From positions 105,560 through 169,559 of the forward strand of contig NZ_JANFAU010000009.1 in NCBI RefSeq assembly GCF_026130605.1: a DNA stretch of 64,000 nucleotides, read 5' to 3'. A model generated the notes under the pieces. The model worked only from the letters and a program-made list of their open reading frames with translations, was not told where the DNA came from and did no database searches. This document shows positions 49,482-58,226 of the stretch, in pieces (the stretch's first letter is position 1; each line of letters opens with the position of its first letter). This DNA comes from Sphingomonas lycopersici. Lineage in GTDB: Bacteria; Pseudomonadota; Alphaproteobacteria; Sphingomonadales; Sphingomonadaceae. Position numbers and translations under genes: made by a program.

Positions 49482-51180
49482 GGAGATCGTGTCGGGATAG
49501 AATGCCACGCACGACACGCGTCCGCTGGTCGATGATCGGGATACGGCCCACCCCCGTTTCGACCATGATATCCGCGACGTTACCGATCGGCGTTTCCGGA
49601 TAGGCAGCGGGCTGCGAAGCGTCCGACAAGACCTCCCCGAGCGTACGTCCGCGCGCGGAGCCGGTCGCCTGCCAGCGCAGCGCGTCACCGCGCGACGCCA
49701 GGCCGATCAATACTTGCTGCTCGTTCACCACCGGATAACTGCGATGCGTGGCCTTGCTGGAGAAGAAGTCGAGCGCCTCGTTTACGGTCATTTCCTGGGG
49801 CAAGACCGCCGGATCGGGCGTCATGATGTCGCCCGCCTGGAGGAAGTCGAGCGGATCAACCGTGTATTCCTGAAGGATGTGCCGCCCGCGCCGCGCGATC
49901 TTTTCGGTCAGGATCGATCGCTGCATGACGAGCACGCTGACCGCATACGCGCTAGCCGAGGCCGCCATTGCGACTGGCAGGGCATCGAAATGGGCCGTCA
50001 GTTCCACCGCGAAGAACGCCCCCGTTAACGGTGCGCGCATCGCGCCGCTCATGATCGCCGCCATGCCCATCATCGCCCAGAACCCTGGCGCCCCCGGCAA
50101 CAGCATACCCAGCAGATAGCCCAGCGCCCCGCCAAGAATGAGCAGCGGCGCCAGCACGCCACCCGATGTGCCGGACCCCAGTGCAACGAGCCAGACGACC
50201 GCCTTCACAATCAGCAGGCTGACAACCAGTCGGAGCGCGAGATTGCCGTCCAGCAGCTGCTGGATATTGCCGTAGCCGGCACCGAGCACGCGGATATCGA
50301 TCAATCCGCCGACACCGACCAAGATGGCGCCGATCGCCGGCCACCACATCCAGTGCACAGGCAGACGGTGAAACAGGTCCTCGACGCGATAAAGGAGCTG
50401 GGACAGCAAGGTTGCCTCCAGTCCAACCAGGACACCAACCAGCAACCCGAGCAGAAGATTGATGCTGATCGCCATCGTGCCGACGCCGGCGAACGGAAAA
50501 AGCGGGCCGCTCCCCAACAGGAATGGCCGTAACCCCGCCGACATCAGAACCGCCACAACCACTGGCACGAAGCTGCGCGGTTTCCATTCGAACAGCAGTA
50601 CTTCGACCGCCAGGAGAATGGCCGCGAGAGGCGTTCCGAATATGCCGGTCATGCCGGCCGCTGCGCCCGCGACGAGCAGCGTCTTTCGTTCGGCCGCACT
50701 GAGATGAAAGCATTGCGCGAACAATGATCCGAGGGCGCCCCCAGTCATGATGATCGGCCCCTCGGCGCCGAACGGCCCGCCGCTGCCGATCGAGATCGCC
50801 GACGACAGCGGCTTCAGGAGCGCGACCTTGGGCGACAGCTTGCTCTCGCCATACAGGATCGCCTCGATCGCTTCGGGAATGCCGTGTCCCCGGATCTTGT
50901 CCGACCCGAACCGGGCCATCGCACCAATTACCAAGCTTCCGACCACCGGCACGGTCGCCGTCGCCAGTCCCAGATGACTGTCCTTGATGTCGACCGCGGC
51001 GGTGGAGAGGTGGCCGAACCAGAACAGGTTGGTGGCCAGCGCGATCAACTTGATCAGGAGCCACGCACCGACGACGCCCGCCGAGCCGACGGCAAGAGCG
51101 GCAGCGGCAAGCGCCGCCATTCGCCAGTCGGCACTATGGTCGGCCAGCCTCGTCGAGGCTTGCGCATCGTCGCTGAACAT
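49414..51180 (-). CDS. ClC-family chloride channel/antiporter with CBS domains
   Basis: A 588-aa ClC protein: about 12-18 membrane helices, the selectivity motif GSGGPFGAEGP with the gating Glu at residue 140, GSGTSGGVLAPL near 337-348, and two CBS domains (about 440-560: DIMTPDPAVLPQEMTVNEAL, GRIPIIDQ). The gating Glu suggests H+/Cl- or fluoride-type exchange rather than a pure channel. It is divergent from a MarR gene across a perfect palindrome and is probably repressed by it. Confidence 0.9.
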   Translation of the reverse strand: MFSDDAQASTRLADHSADWRMAALAAAALAVGSAGVVGAWLLIKLIALATNLFWFGHLSTAAVDIKDSHLGLATATVPVVGSLVIGAMARFGSDKIRGHGIPEAIEAILYGESKLSPKVALLKPLSSAISIGSGGPFGAEGPIIMTGGALGSLFAQCFHLSAAERKTLLVAGAAAGMTGIFGTPLAAILLAVEVLLFEWKPRSFVPVVVAVLMSAGLRPFLLGSGPLFPFAGVGTMAISINLLLGLLVGVLVGLEATLLSQLLYRVEDLFHRLPVHWMWWPAIGAILVGVGGLIDIRVLGAGYGNIQQLLDGNLALRLVVSLLIVKAVVWLVALGSGTSGGVLAPLLILGGALGYLLGMLLPGAPGFWAMMGMAAIMSGAMRAPLTGAFFAVELTAHFDALPVAMAASASAYAVSVLVMQRSILTEKIARRGRHILQEYTVDPLDFLQAGDIMTPDPAVLPQEMTVNEALDFFSSKATHRSYPVVNEQQVLIGLASRGDALRWQATGSARGRTLGEVLSDASQPAAYPETPIGNVADIMVETGVGRIPIIDQRTRVVRGILSRHDLLKARGMRQRTEIRARPTIFARA

Positions 51181-51211
51181 GGAAACGCTCCCATTGAAAC
51201 GAGTGCGCCAT

Positions 51212-51230
51212 TATATCGTATAACGATATA
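51212..51230. promoter_or_regulatory. MarR-type operator, copy 1
   Basis: Perfect inverted repeat TATATCGT-ATA-ACGATATA between the ClC and MarR genes, 15 bp before the MarR start. The same palindrome with a different 3-bp centre recurs at 51661-51677. Confidence 0.75.
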
Positions 51231-51245
51231 GTCAACGAGGAAGCG

Positions 51246-51650
51246 ATGCCCGATCGAGGAATAATGGTCGATTATGCCGCACTGGCTGAATTTCGCCATG
51301 CACTGCGCAAGTTCCTGGTGTTCAGTGAGCGCAAGGCCGAGGAGCTGGGGCTGACCGCCCAGCAGCATCAGGCGTTGCTGGCGATCCGGGGGGCGCCAAC
51401 CGAAAAGGCCACTATCGGCTACCTCGCGGATCAGCTCATCATTAAGCCGCATAGCGCCTCCGGCCTGGTCGAAAGGTTGGAGGTTTCCGGGTTGGTCACG
51501 CGCTCGCCATCGGAAACCGACCGGCGCCAGTCGTTGATCGAACTCACGGCGCAGGCGGGCAAGCTGCTGGAGCAGCTCTCGGCGACCCATCAGGAGGAAC
51601 TGCTAAGGCTTCGGCCGATGTTTACGGCGTTGCTGACGAGGATTGAATAG
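51246..51650 (+). CDS. MarR-family transcriptional regulator
   Basis: A 134-aa winged-helix regulator with LTAQQHQALLAIRGAP, IGYLADQLIIKPHSASGLVE and RSPSETDRRQSLIELTAQ, the DxR-containing wing typical of MarR. GAGG precedes ATG51246. Palindromes with the same arms upstream of this gene and of the next gene indicate autoregulation and control of the ClC and small membrane protein genes. The inducer is unknown. Confidence 0.88.
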   Translation: MPDRGIMVDYAALAEFRHALRKFLVFSERKAEELGLTAQQHQALLAIRGAPTEKATIGYLADQLIIKPHSASGLVERLEVSGLVTRSPSETDRRQSLIELTAQAGKLLEQLSATHQEELLRLRPMFTALLTRIE

Positions 51651-51660
51651 ACCTCGACAA

Positions 51661-51677
51661 ATATCGTAGAACGATAT
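51661..51677. promoter_or_regulatory. MarR-type operator, copy 2
   Basis: ATATCGT-AGA-ACGATAT, the same inverted repeat as at 51212-51230 apart from the centre, 60 bp before the small membrane protein start. Confidence 0.72.
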
Positions 51678-51736
51678 ATATGGGAGTTGCGGCTCGTCTA
51701 AGCCGGCAATCGACGGTGCGCTGTGGGAGAAGTGCC

Positions 51737-52000
51737 ATGTACACACTTCTTATGGTCCTGGGGTCGCTGAGTCTCGTTGTCGGTAGTATCGTTGCCGCCA
51801 TGCTGGTTGGTTACGCGCTCTGGCTGCTGTTTCGCTTCGTTGGCCATCCTGAGCTCTCCGCCATCGCCTTGCTGATTGCGACTCCATTGGCTGTGGCGGC
51901 TTCGACAAGCCAGTTTGTACGCATGACGGCGTTCTTCGCGGTGGTCGCCGCTGTGCCGCTGTGGTTCGTGGGGCGGGAGTGGCGGGTCCGTCATAATTGA
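51737..52000 (+). CDS. Small membrane protein, two helices
   Basis: An 87-aa protein with two hydrophobic segments (MYTLLMVLGSLSLVVGSIVA region and a second around residues 40-75), ending VGREWRVRHN. GGGAG lies before ATG51737. The family is not recognised. It sits under a MarR operator copy, so it belongs to the same regulon as the ClC protein. Confidence 0.65.
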   Translation: MYTLLMVLGSLSLVVGSIVAAMLVGYALWLLFRFVGHPELSAIALLIATPLAVAASTSQFVRMTAFFAVVAAVPLWFVGREWRVRHN

Positions 52001-52677
52001 GTGCCAACGGCGATATTGCAGGAGGTTTTGGTTCGGCGTCCGGGTGAGCGGCAAGCGCCTGATTTCGACCGCAAAAAGGGGGCACAGGCCGTCGTGTCGG
52101 TCGGCGGCAATAAAAGTCGGCTATCCCGTGGTGCTCTCCCAGACGCGACCAGGCAGGAAACCGCCCAAACTCGGTCGTGACGGATGCCACCGATCTTCTC
52201 TCGCGCCGGAAACCTGACTGCCTGGTTTCGGGAAGGGACATCCCAGGTCGGAACGGCAGCAAAGGGGCGCTTTGCTGCCCGCCCCACGCTGCACCAGAGC
52301 GGACCTGCGGTGTATACGCCGAAGGACGCGATGGAACGGCGATTATCAATCCCCGGACGACCTTCAGCTAAACGCGTAGCCAGTGCCTCATCAGGTCAGC
52401 TGTCTGGCCTGCTGCCGGTTTGATGGACACCGAGATAAGGTGTATTTGAAGATTAAAGCCATATGCATCATGGGGCTCGCGAACAACCTGACTATTCGAC
52501 GACGACTGCTCGGCTATGTCATCGACGTGTTGTCGCCCGAAGGCGGCGCGGAGCTGTCGGGTCAAGCACCTGGAGCCACATCAGGCTGATTTCCGGGCAC
52601 GCCACCATGCCGCAATCCGCGCACCCATATCCCTTTTTTGAGGCGATCAGGCCGGCTTGACTCCGGGCCGCCATATA
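52001..52677. repeat. Gene-free gap with dispersed repeat (52216-52280)
   Basis: At 52216-52280: GACTGCCTGGTTTCGGGAA ... TCGGAACGGCAGCAA ... GGGCGCTTTGCTGCC. It aligns block for block with the copy at 36647-36710. The rest of the gap has no supported gene; a GATTTCGACCGCAAAAAG stretch near 52060 could be an old transposon end but is too short to assign. Confidence 0.5.
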
Positions 52678-52692
52678 GAACAAATTAGGAAC
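52678..52692. promoter_or_regulatory. LexA box (alphaproteobacterial type)
   Basis: GAAC-AAATTAG-GAAC, the reverse complement of the GTTC-N7-GTTC SOS box of alphaproteobacteria. It lies 32 bp upstream of the imuA remnant, as expected for the SOS mutagenesis cassette. Confidence 0.72.
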
Positions 52693-52723
52693 ATCATACC
52701 TTGTTCCGAGTTTTCCGATTCCC

Positions 52724-52921
52724 ATGTCGACCCCTGCCCTCATCGATTGCCTGCGTGCGCGGATCGCCGAGCTCGAGTGCGCCGAGCGCCGGCATACCTC
52801 CATTCCGTTTGAACTCACGGCGGCGGATGAGCGGATCCCGGGCGGTGGCTCGCGAGCGGGGCGCTTCACGAGATTGCGGGAAGTCCGGCGCTTGCCGACG
52901 ATGTGGATCGGCGTGCAAAAA
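52724..52921 (+). pseudogene. imuA: imuA fragment, frameshifted and cut by an insertion element
   Basis: The N-terminus of an ImuA-like protein of the error-prone repair cassette: MSTPALIDCLRARIAELE, then a domain entry PFELTAADERIPGGG. After GGG the reading frame must shift once to continue as SGALHEIAGSPALADDVDRR, the conserved GALHEIAG box. The sequence ends at the ISL3-type element. No imuB or dnaE2 follows, so the cassette has been lost or moved. A LexA box precedes it. Confidence 0.65.
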
Positions 52922-54573
52922 GGGCTCTGACGCGATTTTGATGCCGGAGTTCATGTTGCCGAGGCGATGAGTCTGGCCTCGAGGAGATCGAGCTTGGCCC
53001 GGCCGTACATCTGCCGTTTAACGAGCTTGAGCTTGGTGATCTGGCCCTCGGTCTGCCCGTTTGACCAGTTCGATGCGATCGCGGCGCGCACGGCGTCGAT
53101 GTCCTTGAGCACGCCGCAGGCGAAGGAGTTTATCAGGCTCTGACGAGCTCTTTCGAGCCAGGTCTCCAGCGAGAAGACCGCTTTCTTGCGTAGCATGACA
53201 TGAAAGGCGTCGGTGATGTCGCGCGCCTCGACGAGTTGAGGAATAGACTCCTCGATGGCCGCGACGGTGATGGTTTCAGCCCGCGACAGAGCATCGCGCT
53301 CGGCGGTCATCAGCCGTGCGATCGTTCGAGCGGAAGGCACCCGATGCAAGCCTTCTGCCTTTTCGGCCCGCCGTTTTCGCGTTGCCCATTCCGTCACCAC
53401 CCGAAGCGAACCGCCGAAGCCTTGCTGCCGCATTTGCCGCCAAAGCTCGGTGCCGTTGCGCTGACCACCGGTCCACTGGGCGTCCAACCAGGGGAGCCAG
53501 GCTTCAAGTGAACTTTCCCGAGTGCGGAAGATATCGGTCCGCTGGCCGCGCAATACCGCCCGCACATAACCTCGGCTGCGCCCGGTCCGGCGAACAATCT
53601 CCTTGATGGCGAGGCCGGATTGCGCCTGCTTCAAGATAATCTCGTTGTCCTCCTGCCGACGAAGATAACCCTCATATTGTAATCGCTCCACAGCGGTGAG
53701 CAGGCCCGGATTAACGGAGGTCGTGCCGACCGCCCTGCGGATTTCGCGCATCGAGTAGCGAACGGCATCGAGAAAGGCCCGGCTGGCATTTTCCATCAGG
53801 TGCCAGCGATCAGCGACCTGGTTAGCGTGGGGAAGCGCCTGCGCTGCGGCCAACGCATAACCGCCGCCGCGGTCCCGGGCGACAACCTGGATCTGTTGCT
53901 GTCCAGCGAGCCAGCCGCGCGCGGTGGCTGGCTCCCGGTCGGGCAGCAGACGGATGGGCCGGCGTCGTTCGAGATCGCAGATAATCGTGCCGTAGCGCTG
54001 ATTGCGCCGCCACGCCCAGTCATCAATCCCAACCACCGTGGGTGCAGCGTGATCAGGCCGACCACCGCGTCGGATCGACCGCAGGAGGGTATCCTTGCTG
54101 ACCGGCGCCATCAGTCGATTGGCGAAACGAGCGCCAGGGCGACCGCCAAGAGCCAGGCCAAGGTGGAAGATGAGCAGGCCGAGCCGGTTGGTTCGGCGCG
54201 CCCATGGTGCCACGACATCGCTGTCGAAGCGTTCGGCGAAAATACGTTTGGCACAGCACACTGTCCGGCAGCGGAACCTCCGCGCATTCAGGACAAGGCG
54301 AACGGGTCGGCCGCCAAGCGGAAGGTCGCCCAGCCGCCGCGAATAATGGCTATGCACCGCGGCTGTTTTTATGCCGCAAGCTGGACACCGAGAATGTTGC
54401 TGTGGCGAGCGAACCGCAATTTCCGTCACACCTCCAGCATTGCCGACCCGTTCCACGACCAGGCCCGCTGGCACCAACGCTCCACTGCGCAATCGACGAG
54501 ACATGCTGCTGATCCTCCACGGAAAATCAGCTAAACCGTACCCGCCAATTGCATCAAATATGAGTCAGAGCCC
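52922..54573 (-). mobile_element. ISL3-family insertion sequence
   Basis: A complete-looking element with terminal inverted repeats: left GGGCTCTGACGCGATTTTG and right (read inward) GGGCTCTGACTCATATTTG, matching at 15 of 19 positions and continuing as ATG. It carries one transposase gene. I could not find an 8-bp target duplication: the left flank ends GCAAAAA and the right flank begins CTTTTGG. Both sides are broken genes, so a deletion may have accompanied the insertion. Confidence 0.78.
52951..54504 (-). CDS. ISL3-family transposase
   Basis: A 517-aa transposase. An N-terminal zinc-finger (RCPACGIKTAAVHSHY, then FRCRTVCCAKRIF) precedes a DDE domain with VGIDDWAWRR, ADRWHLMENAS and the final Glu in NGQTEGQITKLKLVKRQ. 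A helix-turn-helix insertion (GLAIKEIVRRTGRSRGYVRA) lies in the middle. The frame is intact and full length, so the element may still be active. Confidence 0.92.
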   Translation of the reverse strand: MSRRLRSGALVPAGLVVERVGNAGGVTEIAVRSPQQHSRCPACGIKTAAVHSHYSRRLGDLPLGGRPVRLVLNARRFRCRTVCCAKRIFAERFDSDVVAPWARRTNRLGLLIFHLGLALGGRPGARFANRLMAPVSKDTLLRSIRRGGRPDHAAPTVVGIDDWAWRRNQRYGTIICDLERRRPIRLLPDREPATARGWLAGQQQIQVVARDRGGGYALAAAQALPHANQVADRWHLMENASRAFLDAVRYSMREIRRAVGTTSVNPGLLTAVERLQYEGYLRRQEDNEIILKQAQSGLAIKEIVRRTGRSRGYVRAVLRGQRTDIFRTRESSLEAWLPWLDAQWTGGQRNGTELWRQMRQQGFGGSLRVVTEWATRKRRAEKAEGLHRVPSARTIARLMTAERDALSRAETITVAAIEESIPQLVEARDITDAFHVMLRKKAVFSLETWLERARQSLINSFACGVLKDIDAVRAAIASNWSNGQTEGQITKLKLVKRQMYGRAKLDLLEARLIASAT

Positions 54574-54790
54574 CTTTTGGACGCCGATTGACAGGTACAA
54601 CTTCGCGATAGGCGATCAGGATGCGGCGCAGCACGCCATGCTCACGCATGAGATCCTCGCTCGCGGTGACCTCGCCTTCGTCACCGCCGCCTTTGCCGCC
54701 GTCATCGGCGTCATGTTTCGCGCATCCAGCGAGCACCAGCCCGACGCTTGCGAGAGACACCAATGGCGTTCGCCGATCCTGCTCCGCCAT
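54574..54790 (-). pseudogene. Hemerythrin-like lipoprotein fragment, cut by the IS
   Basis: The N-terminus of a lipoprotein: MAEQDRRTPLVSLASVGLVL then AGC lipobox, an Asp/Gly-rich linker, and VTASEDLMREHGVLRRIL, the first helix of a hemerythrin (HHE) domain. The reading frame then runs into the IS end and stops. The rest of the domain is missing. Confidence 0.5.
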
Positions 54791-54915
54791 GACCGTCACC
54801 TTTCGATCGTCTTGCCGTCTCCGCTCAAACGCTCGGTCCGCAATTGCGATGCCGACCTTGCCCCTCAATCCGCTTTCGCATCGGCAGGCATCCGACGCTC
54901 AGGGTTCCCCCGAGC

Positions 54916-55188
54916 GCTCTCTTCAATAATCGGCGGCGCCAGTTCGTGACCAGGGTGGTTGGGAGCAAGGCGACCTGGGTGGATATCACCACCGCCATGA
55001 GCGTCGACGGGATGGCCGAGGTGTTCAGGTCGTCGCAGCCCGGCGATCTCATCGTCGAGCAAGCAATCGACGCCATCCACGATGGCACGCAGGTCAAAGC
55101 AAAGTGGAAGTACGCAAACTATCCTACAGAACGAGCGCTACGAGTTCGCGCCGGATGTGCGCTTTCGGAAGCGCCCGTTGAATCCTGA
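54916..55188 (+). pseudogene. C-terminal fragment of an RND efflux adaptor
   Basis: The segment DGMAEVFRSSQPGDLIVEQA then IDAIHDGTQVKAKW resembles the C-terminal end of periplasmic membrane-fusion (adaptor) subunits of RND efflux pumps. No start signal and no N-terminal domain are present. It probably marks a deleted efflux operon. The assignment rests on a short stretch. Confidence 0.4.
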
Positions 55189-55331
55189 ACGCCCAAGATT
55201 AGGCGTTGTTGCCGGCCAGGCGCTGCGGCACGATGCGCAGACAATCCTGCTTCCCTCGGCAAAGACTCGACGATCTTGAGCAAATTGACCGCGATCCACG
55301 GGATGCGAAGGCTAGCAAATCTCTCGCGGTG

Positions 55332-58097
55332 CTAACCCGCGACGCCTGATAGCGCGACGAGGTCGGTGGTTGCCCGCCGCTCCCAGGCATGCGCGCCCTG
55401 CTCCCGGGCAAGCGCGATCGCGTCACGAAGGAGACCCTTGCCGGCGACCGTATCACCGTCCAGGCGGTGGATGATCTCCGCCTTGATCCGCAGCAATTCG
55501 GGCATGGCGAAATATTCGCCGATCGTCGCGCAGCGTGCGATCGCCGCATCGACGAGATCTCGCGCCTCGGCAAAGCGCGAGGTGCGCAACAGATCCCACG
55601 CCAGCGTGATCGTGAACGGCGTGACGAGCAGTTCGTAGCGCGCCGCGCGCAATGCCGCGAGGCTCTGTTCGATCGCGTCGAGCGCGCCCGGCGTGCGGTT
55701 GCGCTGGAAGTCGATCTCTCCGCGAAATCCGTTGGCGGCAGCGATATAGGGATCGAGCGCGCTGGCCTCGGCGCATCTGGTGAGTGCGTCGAGCGCTTCC
55801 TCCGCGGTTTCGAGATCGTGCATCCACAAATGGATGACGAGCGACCAGACCAACGCGATGCAGGAGGTGACGGCATGCTGAAGTTGCGTGGCTTCGTTCA
55901 CCGTCTGCCGGGCGACGCGGCTCGCTTGCTCCGCCTCGCCCGACAGCCAGAGCGTATAAGCCAGCGCGATCCCAGTGCGGCTGCGATTGTCGAAGCCATA
56001 GCGGATCGTGCGGCTACGCCGCGCCGGGCCACTCTTCTCCATCGCCAGCTCAAGCTCGCGCCGCGCCCGCTCCAGATCGCCTGAGAGATAGCGCGAAATC
56101 CCCGACAGCGAGAAAGCGACGCTCAGCGCCTCATCGTCGCCGATGCGCGTCGCGACCTCAACCGCGCGCTCAGCATGAGCGCGGGCGACGGCGTAATTGC
56201 CGAGCCGCTTATGGAAGATGTGCAGACGCGCCAGCATCCGCAGCTGATTCCAGCGATCCTCCAGCCTCGTCGCCAGGTCGAACGCGCGATCGAGCGCATC
56301 GCCCGCCGACGCGCTATTCCCATCGGTGAACATCAAAGCGAGCCCCAGCGCGCCCTGAAGCTCCAGTTCCAACTCCAGATCGGGCGCCGCGCCGATCGCG
56401 GCCAGCGCGCGCATGCACCATGTCCGGCATTCGATCAGATGCGACAGGTTCAGGAAGACCGGCGCGCTGGCCGCCGCCAGCCGCACGCCGATCTTGGCAT
56501 CGCCGTCGGGGCCGAAGCTCCAGTCCAGCGCGCTGCGGATATTGCCAAGCTGCAGGCGGAGCAGCTTCAGATCCTCCAGCGCCTCATCATCCTGCCCCGC
56601 GATCGCCTCCAGCTCGCGCCGGTAGAAGTTCGCATGGCGGCGCGTGATCGCCCGATAATCGTCGGCGCCACGCGCGCGCAGCTTCTCGCGCGCGTAAGCG
56701 CGGGTCATTTCGAGCAGCCGGTACATGCCGGCGCCGCTCGCGCGATGAGCAGTGACCAGCGACTTGGCAGTCAGTTCGTCGAGCGCGACCGCTACCTCGT
56801 CCAGCCCGATCGCCTCGTCCGATGCGACATCGAGCGCGGCATCGATCGAGAACGGGCCGACGAAAATCGCCAGCCGCTCGAACACGACCCGCTCAACGTC
56901 GGACAGCAAATCATAGCTCCAGTCGAGCGTCGCCCGCAGCGTCTGCTGCCGCGGCCGGGCCGTGCGCCGACCCGACCAGCCGAGGCTGAACCGCTCGCCC
57001 AGCTGGCGCGCGGTCGCCGCAATGCCGTGCGTCGCGGCGCGCACCGCGACCAGTTCGATCGGCAGCGCCATGCCGTCGAGCCGCTGGCATATGCCGGCGA
57101 TCAGGCGCACGCTGTCCTCGTTCAGCACGAGCGCGCTATCGGCCGCCGCTGCGCGTTCGCAGAATAATGCCACCGCGGGATAAGCGAGGATCTGCGCCAC
57201 GGTCAGCGCGTCCGGGTCTTCGGGATAGCCCAATGCGCCGAGGAGATGGACATGTTCGCCGCGCGCCCGAAGCGGCTCGCGCGAGGTGGCCAACACCCGC
57301 GCGTCGGGCGCCGCGTCGATGATATGCTCGATGACGGTCGCGGTCGGCTCGATCACGTGTTCGCAATTGTCGAGCACGAGCAGGAACGGCCGATCGCGGA
57401 TATGGCCGAGAATGACCGCCAGCGGATCTTCGCCCTGCACCGCGATCCCCATCGCGCCGGCGATCATCGAGGGAACCACCGCTGGATTTTCGAGCATGCT
57501 GAAATCGACGAACGCGATCCGGTTATCGAAATCGGCGGCGAGGCGATGCCCGAGCTCCACCGCGAGCGCGGTCTTGCCGACCCCTGCCGGGCCGACGATC
57601 GTGAACAGCCGCGTGCCCGCGATCCGCTCGCTGAGCAATTCGACATCATGCTCCCGGCCGACGAGATGCGGCAGGCGCGGCGGCAGATTGGTGGCGCTCG
57701 CGACCACCCTGATTTCGATCGCGTCGGTGATCGACGCCGGGCTGGCCAATGCCTCGCCCGCCATATCCAGCCATTTGATCGGCGCGACAAAAGCATAGCC
57801 GACGCCGACCTGCGTTGCGATATAGCGCGCGCCTTCCTCGCCATCGCCGAGCAATTTGCGCAGGCCCGCCATGTGGAAACGCAGGCTACCGTCCTCGACC
57901 ACCACGTCGGACCAGACGCGCTTGAGCAGTTCGCGCTTCGACAGAACCTGCCCCGGCTGTTCGGTCAGCGCGACGAGCAGGTCGAATGAGCGCCCGCCGA
58001 TCAGGACGGGTTCGCCGTCCCGCGTCAGCAGCCGTTCGTCGGGCGACAGGCTGAACGGGCCGAAGGCCAGGCGCCCGCCGCGCTTTTCCATGCTCAT
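55332..58097 (-). CDS. Winged-helix/AAA ATPase/TPR signal-transduction regulator
   Basis: A 921-aa regulator. Residues 1-100 form an OmpR/PhoB-type winged helix (GPFSLSPDERLLTRDGEPV, DLLVALTEQPGQVLSKRELL). A P-loop ATPase follows (FTIVGPAGVGKTALAVELG; LLVLDNCEHVIEPTA; ATSREPL), in the AfsR/NB-ARC style, and then TPR-like helices to the end. ATG58097 has GGAAG just upstream; the frame is open further but lacks similarity. No receiver or membrane segment is present. Such proteins sense cytoplasmic ligands or partners; the target is unknown, though the oxidative-stress genes upstream are candidates. Confidence 0.85.
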   Translation of the reverse strand: MSMEKRGGRLAFGPFSLSPDERLLTRDGEPVLIGGRSFDLLVALTEQPGQVLSKRELLKRVWSDVVVEDGSLRFHMAGLRKLLGDGEEGARYIATQVGVGYAFVAPIKWLDMAGEALASPASITDAIEIRVVASATNLPPRLPHLVGREHDVELLSERIAGTRLFTIVGPAGVGKTALAVELGHRLAADFDNRIAFVDFSMLENPAVVPSMIAGAMGIAVQGEDPLAVILGHIRDRPFLLVLDNCEHVIEPTATVIEHIIDAAPDARVLATSREPLRARGEHVHLLGALGYPEDPDALTVAQILAYPAVALFCERAAAADSALVLNEDSVRLIAGICQRLDGMALPIELVAVRAATHGIAATARQLGERFSLGWSGRRTARPRQQTLRATLDWSYDLLSDVERVVFERLAIFVGPFSIDAALDVASDEAIGLDEVAVALDELTAKSLVTAHRASGAGMYRLLEMTRAYAREKLRARGADDYRAITRRHANFYRRELEAIAGQDDEALEDLKLLRLQLGNIRSALDWSFGPDGDAKIGVRLAAASAPVFLNLSHLIECRTWCMRALAAIGAAPDLELELELQGALGLALMFTDGNSASAGDALDRAFDLATRLEDRWNQLRMLARLHIFHKRLGNYAVARAHAERAVEVATRIGDDEALSVAFSLSGISRYLSGDLERARRELELAMEKSGPARRSRTIRYGFDNRSRTGIALAYTLWLSGEAEQASRVARQTVNEATQLQHAVTSCIALVWSLVIHLWMHDLETAEEALDALTRCAEASALDPYIAAANGFRGEIDFQRNRTPGALDAIEQSLAALRAARYELLVTPFTITLAWDLLRTSRFAEARDLVDAAIARCATIGEYFAMPELLRIKAEIIHRLDGDTVAGKGLLRDAIALAREQGAHAWERRATTDLVALSGVAG

Positions 58098-58226
58098 CAC
58101 GCTTCCGTCGTTCCCGTGCCTGCGCGCCCGACGATGCCGTGGTGGCGTCGGAACAGCGCTGCATCCTGTGACAGACTCCTGCCATCCGCCCAAGTCGTTG
58201 CAATGACAAAATTCAGGATCCGGAGG

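Noticed and set aside
52914..54581. 8-bp target-site duplication around the ISL3 element
   Set aside because: The flanks (GCAAAAA on the left, CTTTTGG on the right) are not direct repeats; they only extend the inverted symmetry.
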